NCBI GenBank assembly: GCA_021396245.1 | Contig: WNYE01000078.1 | Location: 124,001 to 188,000 of the forward strand | DNA length: 64,000 nt | Origin: Sporothrix humicola | Taxonomy: Eukaryota > Ascomycota > Sordariomycetes > Ophiostomatales > Ophiostomataceae | Direction of reading: 5' to 3' | Shown here: positions 42,108-55,811 of the stretch, piece after piece | Position numbering within the stretch: the first letter of the stretch is position 1 | How the letters are laid out: the number at the start of each line of letters is the position of its first letter | Position numbers and translations under genes: made by a program | The notes under the pieces: model-generated | Database searches by the model: none | Seen by the model: only the letters and a program-made list of their open reading frames with translations | Told to the model about the DNA's origin: nothing

Positions 42108-45100
42108 GGGACAGTGCGCCAGATTGTGCGCAGCAGCGTAATGCGTTTCGGTTCTTGCTTTCTTCATCTTCAGATACCACCTTTTTTTGTACCTCTTTTT
42201 GTATTTTCTTCTTTTTTTTCTGGCATATTCTTTGCCTCCCTTGTCTATTGTCTCTTTCTTCATACCAAACATTTTGCCATGGAGTTGTCCCTTTTTTGTT
42301 CTTCTCTTTTTCGATATTCATGTCTTTTCGTTTCTTCTTCACTTCCATTGCTGTCTCTCTCTCTCCCAGGGAGCCAATTCATAATGCCATATACCTCTTC
42401 CTCATTCTCTCTCTTCTTCTCTCTGTTTTCCTTTGTCACTCATTGGCCTTTGAGCTCGTACTCATTGCTGGTGCATATACATCCGGCACACTACTACTTT
42501 TCCTTTGTCCATACCATATCATCTATTTAGCAAGATCCGAGAAAGAAGATACCCATTTTCAACCTACAATCGAGTGCCATTATGTCCATCTGTGAAGTTA
42601 ATATGCCGTAATTATATTTTGTTACCATGGGAAGTGATAGTCTTTTTGACTTTGTTGCTTTTTTTTTTTGAATAAATTGGGGAATGAATGGGGGGAAATA
42701 TCTTTTTTTTAAAAAGAAAAAAAATAATAACAATAAACACTAATTATAATTTCAAGATACAATTTTGAATAATTTTGAATAAATGGTACAACTAATCTAA
42801 TCAAGTCAAACTAAATAATAAATTTGAAAAAAAAAAAGAAAAGCATTTAAGTCTATCTAATTAAATAAAAGGTCTTACATCGTATTGGACCGTTTGTTGC
42901 ATGTGCAATCATTATCAACCAGCCGCGATATCACATGTTTTTGCACAAGAGATTGTATGGGATACTCGACCCACGCCTCTCGAGGCTCTTGCAGATCCAA
43001 GCGCCTAATTACTACTCACGACACCCGCGTAGTAATCCGTCATAGCTGGCCAGAGCTACCTCACAATAGCTATGGCTGGCATTTGACCACTTGGCCATGG
43101 CGTATGGGACACTCGGATATGGGCAGATCAGACAAGAAGTGCCCACTAGCACCCCAACCATGGAGCAACGAGGCGCTCTCTCTCTTACACCTGCAGGTGC
43201 TCTCCAACGGCGGCTTTCCGCCTCCAGCTATTCCTCCGCGGCCACTGTCGTGCTTATGGGGCTCCCTGTCACCAGTCTTTCTGGATGATGGCATTTTGAT
43301 TTTGCCATGTTCTATTTTTATCAGGCCTACCGTTGCAACTGTGGTCTAGACAGATGATGCAAAAAGGCTACCCGGCACGGCATCATACAGAGCGGCGGGT
43401 ATTTTCGCCAGGCCTGGCCCTTGCTGAGTACAGAATACTTTACAATACGTGCTCTGATATCTTTTGTACATATGATAGTGAGCCGTCTATAGCCTTATTT
43501 ATGCTACGGAACAAACCGACCGCCTCTGCGTTTTGTGAACAAAAAGAAAGCCACAGAAACAAAACAACGGAAGTTCCCCAAGTTGTCCCAAGGTGAGGCT
43601 GGAGTCCGTATTACCGGGCCATGCACAAAGTGAGATCCTTTGAATCTGCTCCTGTTTCGAGAGGCTGGCAGCGATGGTTGTTCAACAAAACAGAAAAATG
43701 ACAAAAGGCTTCAATCCACGAGCTCTGAATGGCTGGGGAATCACAGATGGGGATGCGGAGGAGTGGAATACCTAGATATTCTCACCAAGGCTGGCCAGGT
43801 GATGAGACAGAAAGACCCAAAAGTACAGCTGGTGATGAGGCAAAGGTGCACGAAAACAAGACGGACAAGCCGTTGGGGATCTGCGATAAGGTCTGAGGCG
43901 TTCGTTTTCCTTGCACAAAACACGCGCGCTCGTGGGTAGCTTATCTTCTCGCCTTCTGGAGACATATCTTGACGCTGCTTGATTTTGACGCTTGACGCTT
44001 GATGCATGTCGCTTTTGTCAGTTTTTGGATCCCGCGCGCTGGAGCTCTCCCAAGATTCTTGATTCGCTTTTGCTGTCCATATCCCTACCTCGCCGTTGAG
44101 GCGGCTCTGGCCTTGTCTTACACGGGGTGGGTGAATTTTGCCTGTTCCATCACCGCCTTTTTTTCGATGTCGTTCAGCTGTGGGTACTTCGACTCCCCGG
44201 GTGAGCTCTGCTAGCGCGGTTTCCTGCCGCCGGGACAACGGCGATCGCTCTTCCCCTAGAAAGTCAACAGTGTGCCTGTAAATTTTTTTATGGGCTCCAT
44301 CGCTCCATCCCCAATTGTTGAGAAAAAAAAATACGTCCCATTGAAAAAGCCGAACTCTGAATAGGCAAGGCAAAGAAAGCAAATCGATAATGCGCGACAG
44401 GTCAAAAAATTAAATAAGAAAATGAAGCATACGTTGCCTCGTCCAATGACGTTTGCGAATTGTAATTTTCATCGCCGATTTGTCTCGTCTCGTCTTTCGC
44501 TCTCTCGTCTGAAGAGGTTTGGGCGGTTCGGACTGCGCTGATAAAAAGCGTGTTTGATCTTACCGCGTACTTATCTTACCGGCTGGCCAGCTTATGATTT
44601 TGCCGCGCTGGGTCGCTCTTTCTTTCCCCTTTTCACTGGCCCATTGCCCCTTCCCTCATGTCTCTCGTCATTATCCATCGTTGGCAGGTGCGACCCCCGC
44701 GGTTTTTAACTACCCCATCGAGATGGGGAAAAGGAACAAAAGGGGGCGATGCTGATGATTACGCCGTATTACCTGTACCGTCATGAAGTTTGGGAATACT
44801 CTGTGCTTTTCTGCAAGCCGCGATCATCGACGAAAAAGTCGCAACAAGGAAAAGAAAGCTCCCCCCTACCGCCTGCCCGAGCTAAGGCCATATTGGGCTA
44901 GGCGGTAGAAGGCTCAGAGACGCAAGGCACGACTTTGTTGGGAGAGCCATGCTTTTTTGGGGCAGCATTAAATGGGACCTGCCATGGATACATGCTATGT
45001 ACACATTACTACTCTTATATTCCGGTATTTACGAGTACGGCCTCGCCGCCCAGCCCACTCAATGGACGTTGTAATAACGCGCGCGCCTTCCTCTGTGTCT

Positions 45101-47205
45101 GCTCTCGATATGCAAGTACTTACTTTCCGAGCGGAGCACAACTGCATGCACGCGTCGTTCCTTCTGTTCTGGAAAAGGCTGCGAGAGGCAATGTCGAATC
45201 GATGCACGTACGGAGGAAGTAAGCCTGTCGTGGTTGGTCGCGCTTTCCTGTTGAGACAAATACGACATGCGACAGCAAGACCCAATCCTGGTCGGCGGGA
45301 GGACCATTGCAACCAACCTCCAGATCCAGTTGTCACAGCGCAAGAAGAAGAAGAAAAAAAAGAGTTGGGGACCCGTAAAATATGAGCGATTCATAGCAAC
45401 AGAAAAGTACCACGTAATGTATAATGTATCTCACCCCCTACCAGGCGTACCCGCTCCAAGAGCCAAAAGCCCATGAGAGCGAGAATCGAAAAGATGGGTT
45501 TCTTTCGGTGTCCGAATGGCATTTTCCCATTTGGGGAAATTGGCGTTCTGCTCTTTCCTCATCAATCTTCGGAAGACCATCCCACCCCTGCCCGGAATAA
45601 ATGACGAGATTAAAAGAAATAAAACCAGAAAACAAAAATAACAACACGCATGGACACTGACAAAATGAAAAGAAAATTTTCTTCCAGAAGTTGGCTAAAA
45701 AGGAACACTGAGACCTGCGAGACCATTGGTATTGGCCCTCGTCTTTCGTGGCGCATCCTGTATTGTCTTGTCTTACACTGCGTTGTTTCTCAAAGATATC
45801 ACTGTCTGTGATCTGTTGACGAGAAGGGTAATAAATCTCCCTTTGGTCTTTCCATATGCGCTCATTCCCCTCAAAAGGCATGTTCACAGCTATCTCTTTC
45901 CGTGCATGGCATGCATCAAGTATTGCAACTCGTTATCTGCGTCGCCCCTTCTCTGTTGGAACTTTTTCAGCATCGCGCTTTCCTTCAATTTTGATTTCTC
46001 TCCCTTTCCGCCTTCAAGATGCCCCTTTCTTTGCTCTGTAGTGGACATAGTAGACAGGTGCCACCCACCTAGCTTCCCCAACGTTCCAGCTCCGCTCCTG
46101 CTTCGTTGGGCCGCCCCGGCAGCGTTCGGTTGGCTGAATCGACGGTGTTTGGGAATTGGGGGAAGGGACAGATGGCCAGGACCCACAGCTACTTGACGGA
46201 TACTTTCAGTTGTGGCAGCCCTGTTGGAGACTTTTGGCACCAAAAAGCACCCAGTGAAGCCTTGGCCTGGAAGTGCCCCTGGACTGGCCCGGCACCCATT
46301 TGGGGGTCCCCAGAAATTGCAATTTCCTGCACCTTCCTGACCTTTTCCCGCTAAAAAGCTCAACAGCGGGTTCCACCAGGCTGCGGTCTCCATCCCTGAG
46401 AAAATGCGTCGTGTATTCATCGCAAAAGGGGCAGGCGGGACTCATGTTTGGCCCCATTGAGGTAGCTCCCAAGTACCTTTCTAAACTTGTCCGCCTTTTT
46501 TTTTCTGCCCGGCTGCTTTCCTTCCCAGCAACCCGCCAGAAAGCTTCCAGTTCCCTGCAACGCCAACGCCAGGCTATTCTCGACTGCTGGGTTTGGCGTT
46601 TTCTTTGGGGTTATTGTCTTGCTCTCGGTCGTTCTTTCCAAAGCCATTGCTTTTCCTTCTTCGCGGTGATCGTCCGCACATCTCTTGCATCCTGGCCTCT
46701 GTTTTTTCTTTCCTCCTTTTTTCTCACCCCTGTTAACTTCTCGCTCCCCTCCTTACCCTATCCCGGCTTTGCCACACCTGTCCAGAAAACAAGAAAAGAG
46801 GTCTTGGGTCCGCTTGGGAAGCTCTGTTTCTCTCGTTTCTTCCTCTCCTCTTCTGGCCTTGCCTTTCTTTTTTATCCAAACCTAGTTTCTTTCTTTTCTC
46901 CTTTTCCCCTCCTCATCTTCTCTCCGTCTTCCTCTTCGCTTCTTGTAATATTCAATTTGCCTTTGTGCATTGGCCCTTTTACAATCCTACATCTTTTTTC
47001 ATTGATACCCCCGACGGTTTGAAGCTACCTCTCCTTTCCACGTCGACGATCCGAACAACGGCATCGACGTCACGCGCGCCTCGACCAAGCGCCCGTTTCA
47101 TACAATCTTTTGCTCCGGGCAGCTTCATCACACCCGCCTGAGCTTCTCGTGGCCTCGCCCTATGAGGACACCTTAGACTTCCGACCCTCTCTTCTCCCTC
47201 CCAAA
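42108..47205. other. 5.1 kb intergenic region upstream of ACC1
   Basis: No convincing gene. It contains an AT-rich island at about 42610-42880 and, from about 46640 on, a CT-rich leader running to the ACC1 ATG. Open frames of 150-250 codons here (for example at 43741-44382 minus and 46273-47022 plus) are low-complexity or unrecognisable. A perfect 14-base palindrome, GAAATTGCAATTTC, lies at 46313-46326. Confidence 0.5.
42610..42880. other. AT-rich island with long A and T runs
   Basis: About 270 bases of AATAAT, TTTGAATAA and poly-A/poly-T runs in an otherwise balanced region. Part of it resembles a 3' end or processed poly-A tract, but no element is attached. It could be an easily melted site such as a replication-origin region. 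Nothing in it identifies a function. Confidence 0.4.
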
Positions 47206-50200
47206 ATGACAGAAACCAACGGCCACAGCGCCAAGAACGGCGTCAAGGCGAATGGCTCTGCCGCGCCGACTGCCAACGGCAAGTCCTCGTATTCCGCCAA
47301 GTACAACCTTGCCGACCACTTCATTGGCGGCAACAAGCTCGAAAATGCGCCAGAGTCCAAGGTCAAGGACTTCGTCGCCAAGCACGACGGCCACACCGTC
47401 ATCACAAACGTGAGTGCTTTTTCCACCGTCCCCTCAAGGGGCAAGAAGCTTCTGGTGTTTGCCTTCCTTCCCGAGCAACGCCCGCTAACTGTACTAGGTT
47501 CTGATCGCCAACAACGGTATTGCTGCCGTCAAGGAGATCCGTTCCGTCCGGAAATGGGCGTACGAGACGTTCGACGACGAGCGTGCAATTCAGTTCACTG
47601 TCATGGCTACCCCCGAAGATCTGCAGGCCAACGCCGACTACATCCGAATGGCCGACCACTACGTCGAGGTTCCCGGTGGCACCAACAACCACAACTACGC
47701 AAACGTTGAGCTGATTGTCGATGTTGCTGAGCGGATGAACGTCCACGCCGTGTGGGCTGGTTGGTAAGCTTCAATTCTCAAACAGGTTACTGCATTGCTC
47801 CAAAATTCAACCACTAACTCTGCTTCTAGGGGTCACGCGTCCGAAAACCCTGCTCTCCCAGAATCGCTTGCCGCCTCGCCAAAAAAGATTGTCTTCATTG
47901 GCCCCCCGGGGTCCGCCATGCGCTCGCTTGGTGACAAGATTTCCTCTACGATTGTGGCCCAGCACGCCAACGTGCCCTGCATTCCATGGTCTGGTACGGG
48001 CATCGACACTGTCGAAAAGGACGACGATGGCATTGTCACGGTGCCCGACGAGATCTACAAGAAGGGCTGTGTCGAGTCATGGCAGGAGGGTCTTGAGCGT
48101 GCCAAGGAGATTGGCTTCCCGGTCATGATCAAGGCCTCCGAGGGTGGTGGTGGCAAGGGTATCCGCAAGGCCCTCAGCGAGGACGGTTTCGAGCAGCTGT
48201 ACAAGGCCGCTGCCAGCGAAATTCCCGGCTCTCCCATCTTCATCATGAAGCTGGCAGGTAACGCCCGCCATCTGGAGGTCCAGCTTCTTGCTGACCAGTA
48301 CGGCAACAATATCTCCCTCTTCGGTCGTGATTGTTCCGTCCAGCGTCGCCACCAGAAGATTATTGAGGAGGCCCCCGTCACAATTGCAAAGCAGCCCACG
48401 TTCCGCGCCATGGAGGAGGCCGCTGTCCGTCTGGGCAAGCTGGTCGGCTACGTCTCTGCTGGTACCGTCGAGTACCTCTACTCGCACGCCGACGACAAGT
48501 TCTACTTCCTCGAGCTGAACCCCCGTCTCCAGGTCGAGCATCCTACCACCGAGATGGTCAGTGGTGTCAACCTGCCCGCTGCCCAGCTCCAGGTTGCCAT
48601 GGGTATTCCCCTGCACCGCATCAGCGACATCCGTCTTCTGTACGGCGTCGACCCCAAGACGACCACCGAGATCGACTTTGAGTTCAAGAACGAGGAGAGC
48701 AACAAGCTGCAGCGCCGCCCGACGCCCAAGGGCCACACGACGGCCTGCCGTATCACCTCTGAGGACCCCGGCGAGGGCTTCAAGCCTTCCAACGGTGTGC
48801 TGCACGATCTGAACTTCCGCAGTAGCTCTAACGTCTGGGGTTACTTCTCCGTCGGTACTGCTGGTGGTATTCACAGTTTCTCCGACTCCCAGTTCGGTCA
48901 CATTTTCGCCTACGGTGAGAACCGTTCCGCGTCACGGAAGCACATGGTTGTCGCCCTCAAGGAGCTGAGCATTCGTGGTGATTTCCGTACTACCGTCGAG
49001 TACCTCATCAAGCTGCTGGAGACCGAGGCTTTCGAGGACAACACCATCACCACTGGCTGGCTGGATGAGCTGATCTCCAAGAAGCTGACTGCTGAGCGCC
49101 CCGACCCTGTCCTCGCTGTCGTTTGCGGTGCCGCCACCAAGGCCAACCTGGCCAGCGAGGCTTGCATTGCGGAATATCGAGCTGGCCTTGAGAAGGGTCA
49201 GGTTCCCTCCAAGGACATTCTCAAGACCGTGTTCCCTGTCGACTTCATCTACGAGGGCTACCGCTACAAGTTCACCGTCACCCGCTCCAGCGCTGACAGC
49301 TACACCCTCTTCATCAACGGCTCCAAGTGCTCTGTTGGTGTCCGTACGCTCAGTGATGGTGGTCTGCTGATTCTGGTTAACGGCCGCAGTCACAACGTCT
49401 ACTGGAAGGAGGAGGTCGCTGCCACTCGTCTGTCCGTCGATGGCAAGACCTGCCTGCTTGAGCAGGAGAACGACCCTACCCAGCTGCGCACGCCCAGCCC
49501 TGGTAAGCTGGTCAAGTTCACCGTTGAGAGCGGCGAGCATGTCAAGGCTGGCCAGACCTACGCCGAGGTCGAGGTCATGAAGATGTACATGCCTCTGATC
49601 ACTCAGGAAGATGGTATCGTCCAACTCATCAAGCAGCCCGGCTCTACTCTGGAGGCTGGTGACATTCTCGGTATCCTCGCCCTTGATGACCCTAGCCGTG
49701 TCAAGCAGGCTCAGCCTTTCGTTGAGAAGCTGCCTGACCTGGGCTCGCCAGTAATTGTCGGCCAGAAGTCGTCGCAGCGTTTCTCCCTGCTGTACAGCAC
49801 CCTGAAGAACATCCTCAGTGGTTACGACAACCAGACCATCATGGCCCAGACTCTGCAGGATCTTATCAAGGTCATGCGTGATCCTGATCTGCCGTTCAGC
49901 GAGTGGAACGCCCAGTTCTCTGCCCTGCATGCCCGCATGCCTCAGAAGCTGGATGCCCTGTTCACCCAGATTGTTGAGCGCTCCAAGTCCCGTTCTGAGT
50001 TCCCCGCTAAGAGCTTGCTCCGCGCCTTCCACAAGTTTGTCGACGACAACGTCGCTGCTGAGGATGCTGGCCTGCTCCGCACCACCCTGGCTCCTCTCAC
50101 CGATGTCCTGAACCTGTACGTTGATGGCCAGAAGACCCGCGAGCTGAACGTGATCCTCGACCTGCTCAACATCTACGCCGACACCGAGCGCCTGTTCTCC

Positions 50201-53200
50201 GGCCGCCGGTCTCAGGACGAGGAGGTCATCCTGAAGCTGCGTGACGCAAACAAGGACGACATCAACAAGGTTGTCGAGACTGTCCTGTCTCACAGCCGCG
50301 TCGGGTCCAAGAACGGCCTCGTCCTTGCTCTGTTGGATGAGTACCGGCCCAACAAGCCTGGTGTCGGTAATGTCGCACGCCACCTTAAGCCGGCTCTCCG
50401 TAAGCTGGCCGAGCTGGAGTCCCGCCAGACTTCGAAGGTGTCCCTCAAGGCCCGCGAGATCCTCATTCAGTGCGCCCTGCCGTCCCTGGAAGAGCGTCAG
50501 TCCCAGATGGAGCTCATTCTTAAGTCGTCTGTTGTTGATTCTCGTTACGGCGAGTCTGGCTGGGAGCACCGCCAGCCGAATCTGGACATTATCAAGGATG
50601 TCGTCGACTCCAAGTACACTGTGTTCGATGTGCTGCCCATGTTCTTCGGCCACGAGGATCCCTGGGTCTCGATTGCCGCCCTCGAGGTCTACATTCGCCG
50701 CTCTTACCGTGCGTACATTCTGAAGCAGATCGAGTACCATAGTGATGAAAGCGATACGCCGCAGTTTATCACCTGGGACTTTGCCTTGCGCAAGATTGGC
50801 CAGTCCGAGTTCGGCCTCCCCATCCAGTCCGCGGCGCCTTCGTCCCCGGCCACGCCCACTGAGTTTGGCTTTAAGCGCATCAGCTCCATTAGCGACATGT
50901 CCTACCTGTCCCGCAAGACCGAAGAGGAGCCCACTCGCAAGGGTGTGATCATTCCCTGCCGCTACGTCGATGACGCCGAGGAGCTGCTCTCCAAGGCCCT
51001 GGATACCCTGCCCATCGCTGCCAAGGCCCGCCCTCCTCTGCGCCCTACCGGGTCCAGCACCCTGCTGCCTGTTCTTGAGGGCCGTCGCCGCCCTGCCCCG
51101 CCTCGTCTGGAGAGCACTGACGAGCTGTCTGCCGTCGTCAACGTTGCCATCCGTGACTCCGAGGGCCGTGACGACCAGGAGACCCTGAGCATCATCAAGC
51201 CCATTGTTGAGCAGGTCAAGGAGGATCTTTTGGCCCGTCGTGTGCGCCGTATCACGTTCATCTTCGGTCGCCAGGATGCTTCCAACCCTGGCTACTACAC
51301 GTTCCGCGGTCCCGACTACGAGGAAGACGATAGCATTCGCCATAGTGAGCCTGCTCTGGCCTTCCAACTGGAACTGGCCCGTCTGTCCAAGTTCAAGATC
51401 CGGCCCGTGTTCACTGAGAACAAGAACATCCACGTGTACGAGGCCATCGGCAAGGGTGTCGAGACTGACAAGCGCTACTTCACGCGCGCTGTCATCCGCC
51501 CTGGCCGCCTTAGGGACGAGATCCCCACTGCTGAGTACCTCAGCTCTGAGGCTGACCGTGTTATCAACGACATTTTCGACGCTCTCGAGATCATTGGCAA
51601 CAACAACTCGGATCTGAACCACATGTTCCTCAACTTCACGCCCGTCTTCCAGCTCCGTCCCGAGGAGGTTGAGCAGTCTCTGCAGGGCTTCCTCGACCGT
51701 TTCGGCCCCCGCGGCTGGCGTCTGCGTGTCGCTCAGGTCGAGATCCGTATCATCTGCACTGACCCTGAGTCCGGCATGCCTTATCCTCTGCGTGTCCTGA
51801 TCACCAACACATCTGGTTACGTCATTCAGGTCGAGATCTACGCTGAGCGCAAGTCCGAGAAGGGCGACTGGGTGTTCCACTCGATCACGGGTACTACCAA
51901 GATCGGATCGATGCACCTGCTCCCTGTTTCGACCCCGTACCCGACCAAGAACTGGCTGCAGCCCAAGCGTTACAAGGCCCATCTCATGGGTACCCAGTAC
52001 GTGTACGATTTCCCCGAGGTCTTCCGCCAGGCGATCCAGAACAGCTGGGTTAAGGCTGTCAAGCACAACCCGGCTCTTGCCGACAAGCAGCCTGCTACTG
52101 GCGAGTGCATCGACATGTCCGAGCTGGTGCTTGATGACCACGACAGCCTCGCCGAGGTCTCGCGCGACCCTGGTATGAACACCTGCGGCATGGTTGGTTG
52201 GTTGATCACTGCCCGCACGCCCGAGTACCCGAGAGGCCGCCAGTTCATTGTTGTCGCCAACGACATCACCTACAACATTGGTTCGTTTGGTCCTAAGGAG
52301 GACGGCTTCTTCAACAAGTGCACGGAGTACGCTCGCAAGCTGGGCATTCCTCGCATCTACCTGTCGGCTAACTCGGGTGCTCGCCTGGGCCTCGCCAACG
52401 AGCTGATGCCTTACTTCAAGGTCGCTTGGAACAACCCCGCCAAGCCCGAGCAGGGCTTCAAGTACCTGTACCTGGATGATGCTGCCAAGAAGCAGTTCAA
52501 CGATAGCGTCATCACCGAGGAGGTCTCCGAGGATGGCGAGAAGCACCACAAGATCATCACCGTTGTCGGTGCCGAGGACGGCCTGGGTGTTGAGTGTCTG
52601 CGTGGCTCTGGTCTCATTGCCGGTGCCACCAGCCGTGCCTACAACGACATCTTCACTGTCACCCTCGTCACGTGCCGTTCCGTTGGTATTGGTGCTTACC
52701 TCGTCCGTCTTGGTCAGCGTGCTGTCCAGGTTGAGGGCCAGCCCATTATCCTGACTGGTGCCCCTGCCCTGAACAACCTGCTGGGTCGTGAGGTGTACAC
52801 CTCCAACCTGCAGCTTGGTGGCACCCAGATCATGTACCGCAACGGTGTCTCGCACATGGTTGCCCGCGACGACATGGAGGGTATCTCTCGTATTGTTGAG
52901 TGGATGTCGTTTGTTCCTGACAAGCGCAACAACCCGGTCCCCATCTCGATCTCGACCGACTCCTGGGACCGCGACATCACCTACACGCCTCCCCAGAAGC
53001 AGGCCTACGATGTGCGCTGGATGATCTCTGGTAAGCAGGATGGTGCCGACTTCCAGCCCGGTCTATTCGACAAGGACTCGTTCGTGGAGACCCTTGGCGG
53101 CTGGGCTCGCACTGTCGTCGTCGGTCGTGCCCGCCTTGGTGGTATCCCCATGGGTGTCATCGCCGTCGAGACGCGCGCTGTCGAGAACATCACCCCTGCC

Positions 53201-54256
53201 GACCCTGCCAACCCCGACTCGATCGAGCAGGTGTCCAACGAGGCTGGTGGTGTGTGGTACCCCAACTCGGCCTTCAAGACTGCCCAGGCCATCAACGACT
53301 TTAACTACGGTGAGCAGCTGCCTCTGATGATCCTTGCCAACTGGCGTGGTTTCTCGGGTGGTCAGCGCGACATGTACAACGAGGTCCTCAAGTACGGCAG
53401 CTTCATCGTCGATGCCCTTGTCAAGTACGAGCAGCCGATCTTCGTGTACATTCCTCCCTTCGGCGAGCTCCGTGGTGGTTCGTGGGTCGTTGTGGACCCG
53501 ACCATCAACCCGACGTCGATGGAGATGTACGCCGACCAGGAGGCGCGCGGTGGTGTCCTGGAGCCGGAGGGTATGATTGGTATCAAGTACCGCAAGGACA
53601 AGCAGCTTGAGACCATGGCCCGCCTGGACCCCATCTACGCTGACCTCAAGAAGAAAATTGTGGCTGCCCAGAGCAGCGGCGCCTCGACCGAGGAGGTGGA
53701 GAAGATCAAGGAGAAGCTGGTTGCCCGCGAGCAGCAGTTGCTGCCGATCTACCAGCAGCTGGCGATCCAGTTCGCCGACCTGCATGACCGTGCGGGCCGC
53801 ATGAAGGCCAAGGGCACAATCCGCGATGTGCTCGAGTGGCGCAACGCGCGCCGCTTCTTCTACTGGCGTGTGCGCCGCCGTCTTAACGAGGAGTACATTC
53901 TGCGTAAGATGGCCAGCGTTGCTGCCTCGGCCAGCCCGTCGGCAACGGCTGCCAACCGCGCCAGCGCCGACTACGCTGCGCAGACGCGTGCGCGCCACCT
54001 GACGCTGCTGGAGGCGTGGTCTGGCGTGGCCGAGTTCAAGAAGGCGGACCGCCTGGTGGCGCAGTGGTACGAGGAGAACAAGAAGACGGTGCAGGAGAAG
54101 CTGGAGGCGCTCAAGGCAGACGCAGTGGCGTCGGAGATCCGCGAGCTGATCCGCAGTAACAAGAAGGACAATGCTGCGTGGAAGGGCGTGCGCGACGTGC
54201 TGCGCGTGATGCCGGTTGTGGACAAGGAGAAGCTGCTCAAGTTCCTTTCGGACTAA
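47206..54256 (+). CDS. ACC1: acetyl-CoA carboxylase (multidomain, cytosolic)
   Basis: Three exons, 47206-47409, 47498-47763 and 47830-54256, with introns of 88 and 66 nt near the 5' end, giving 2298 aa. Domain order: biotin carboxylase (about 60-570; glycine-rich ATP loop near 258-265 and the ELNPRLQVEH segment near 385), biotin carrier with EVMKM and biotinyl-Lys741, long central regulatory domain, then carboxyltransferase (about 1550-2200; SANSGARLG near 1669). It makes malonyl-CoA from acetyl-CoA, bicarbonate and ATP, the committed step of fatty-acid synthesis, and also supplies polyketide synthesis. Length and layout match fungal cytosolic ACC; no mitochondrial signal is seen. Codon use is strongly biased, as expected for a highly expressed gene. 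Confidence 0.98.
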
Positions 54257-54938
54257 GCGTGGTGAGCGAGAAGAAGCAAAAGAAGCGAAGCGTGTTGAGT
54301 TTGTCGAGTTTACTGTTTGTGTTTTACGAGTTTTGCCTGTTTTCATTTCACTGTATTGTTATTAGAACGGGTCTTTGGCTAGGCGCTGCTTTTATGAGTT
54401 CTCATTGCTCTGTTTGCGCTGCATTTTATTTATCTGCATTATATTAGTATCATCAATTTCAAAGCCTCAAGTTAAAATAGACATAATATCTTCAAGTTCT
54501 TCTCGGCTTTATTGCGATTTGTAATGTTTCGTAGTTTGTATTAGAGTACGACGATATGCTTAAGTGTGAGATGTTAGGCTAAAATGACTAAGCAGGCACA
54601 CTGAAATTTTGGCGGTGTGCCTTATCTTATCGCGATAGTGCGGATATTCGTGCTGGTGGCTGAGAATTTTCGGATTTTTGGTGGGTCCCGCTTTTGCATC
54701 TTTGAACTTTTTTTTGCCAGGCAAAGTCAACTTTGAGACTGCAACCAAAGTCGTGCAGCCAACCATACGACTGTCAACGAGCGACGACACTCCTTCGTAT
54801 CGATATTTCTATTCCTCGTCCGATACATCTCGACGACGACGATCTTTGTTCGCTTCGACGACACCCGGGTCTAGCCCTCGACAAGCCATCACTTTACCGA
54901 AAGACACATAGCGAGAGACCCCCCGAACAACCGACAAG
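54257..54938. other. intergenic region ACC1-NSA2
   Basis: About 680 bases of AT-rich 3' UTR-like sequence and then the NSA2 promoter. A cluster of GATA-type cores occurs around 54621-54638. No gene is seen. Confidence 0.45.
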
Positions 54939-55811
54939 ATGCCTCAGGTGTGTTTCCATTGGCGACGATGATAACATCTCACTTTTTGTTTGTCTTTTCC
55001 GTATACTAACCCTCGTCTCCCACAGAACGATTACATGGAGAGGCACCTCAAGCTTCATGGTCGCCGACTTGATCACGAAGAACGCCTCCGCAAGAAGACG
55101 GCCCGTGAGGGCCACCGCCACTCCAAGGATGCGCAGAACCTGCGAGGCCTGCGGGCCAAGCGCCAGCAGGAGGCGCGCCGCAAGGAGAAGATCCAGATGA
55201 AGAAGAAGATCAAGGCGCACGAGGCGCGCAACGTCAAATCGAGCGACGCGCCGCGCGACGACGACGAGGACCGCGAGGCCCTGCCCCATTACCTGATTGA
55301 CCGTGCGGGCGAGCGCAACGCCAAGGCGCTGTCGACGGCCATCAAGAACAAGCGCAACGAAAAGGCGGCCCGGTTTGCCGTCCCTCTGCCCAAAGTGCGT
55401 GGTATTTCCGAGGAAGAGATCTTCTCGGTGGTCAAGACCGGCCAAAAGACAAAGAAGAAGGCGTGGAAGCGCATGATCACCAAGCCGACGTTTGTCGGCC
55501 CCGACTTCACGCGCGGCCCCGTCAAGCTGGAGCGGTTTATCCGCCCGATGGCGCTGCGCAAGAAGAAGGCCAACGTGACACACCCCGGCCTGGGCGTGAC
55601 GGTGCTGCTGCCGATTCTGAGCGTCAAGAAGAACCCGCAGGACCCCATGTACACGCGGCTGGGCGTATTGACCAAGGGCACGATCATCGAGGTGGACGTC
55701 AGCGACCTGGGCATGACGACGACGACGGGCAAGGTGGTCTGGGGTCGGTGGGCGCAGATCACCAACAACCCGGAGAACGACGGCTGTGTGAACAGTGTTC
55801 TGCTGGTGTAG
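54939..55811 (+). CDS. NSA2: ribosome biogenesis protein NSA2
   Basis: Two exons: a 9-nt first exon (54939-54947, encoding Met-Pro-Gln) and 55026-55811, with a 78-nt intron, giving 264 aa. The joined N-terminus, MPQNDYMERHLK, matches the conserved start of the family. The N-terminal half is highly basic with HEERLRKKTARE and a Lys/Arg-rich helix. The C-terminal half is a beta-barrel typical of this family, which is related to ribosomal protein S8e. NSA2 is an essential nucleolar factor of pre-60S particles, required for 27S rRNA processing. The tiny first exon is easily missed, and starting inside the second exon would lose the conserved N-terminus. Confidence 0.95.

Noticed and set aside
43741..44382. 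213-codon minus-strand frame between nudE and ACC1
   Set aside because: Composition is ordinary but nothing is recognisable. It lies in a region without other gene signals, so it was not listed as a gene.
46273..47022. 249-codon open frame before ACC1
   Set aside because: Pyrimidine-rich leader sequence; the hydrophobic Phe/Ser/Leu content is compositional and no family is recognisable.
48932..52855. 1307-codon open frame antisense to ACC1
   Set aside because: It mirrors the codons of ACC1. Strong codon bias with C or G in third positions and few TTA, CTA or TCA codons keeps the complementary frame open. The product has no recognisable domain and the sense gene is certain.
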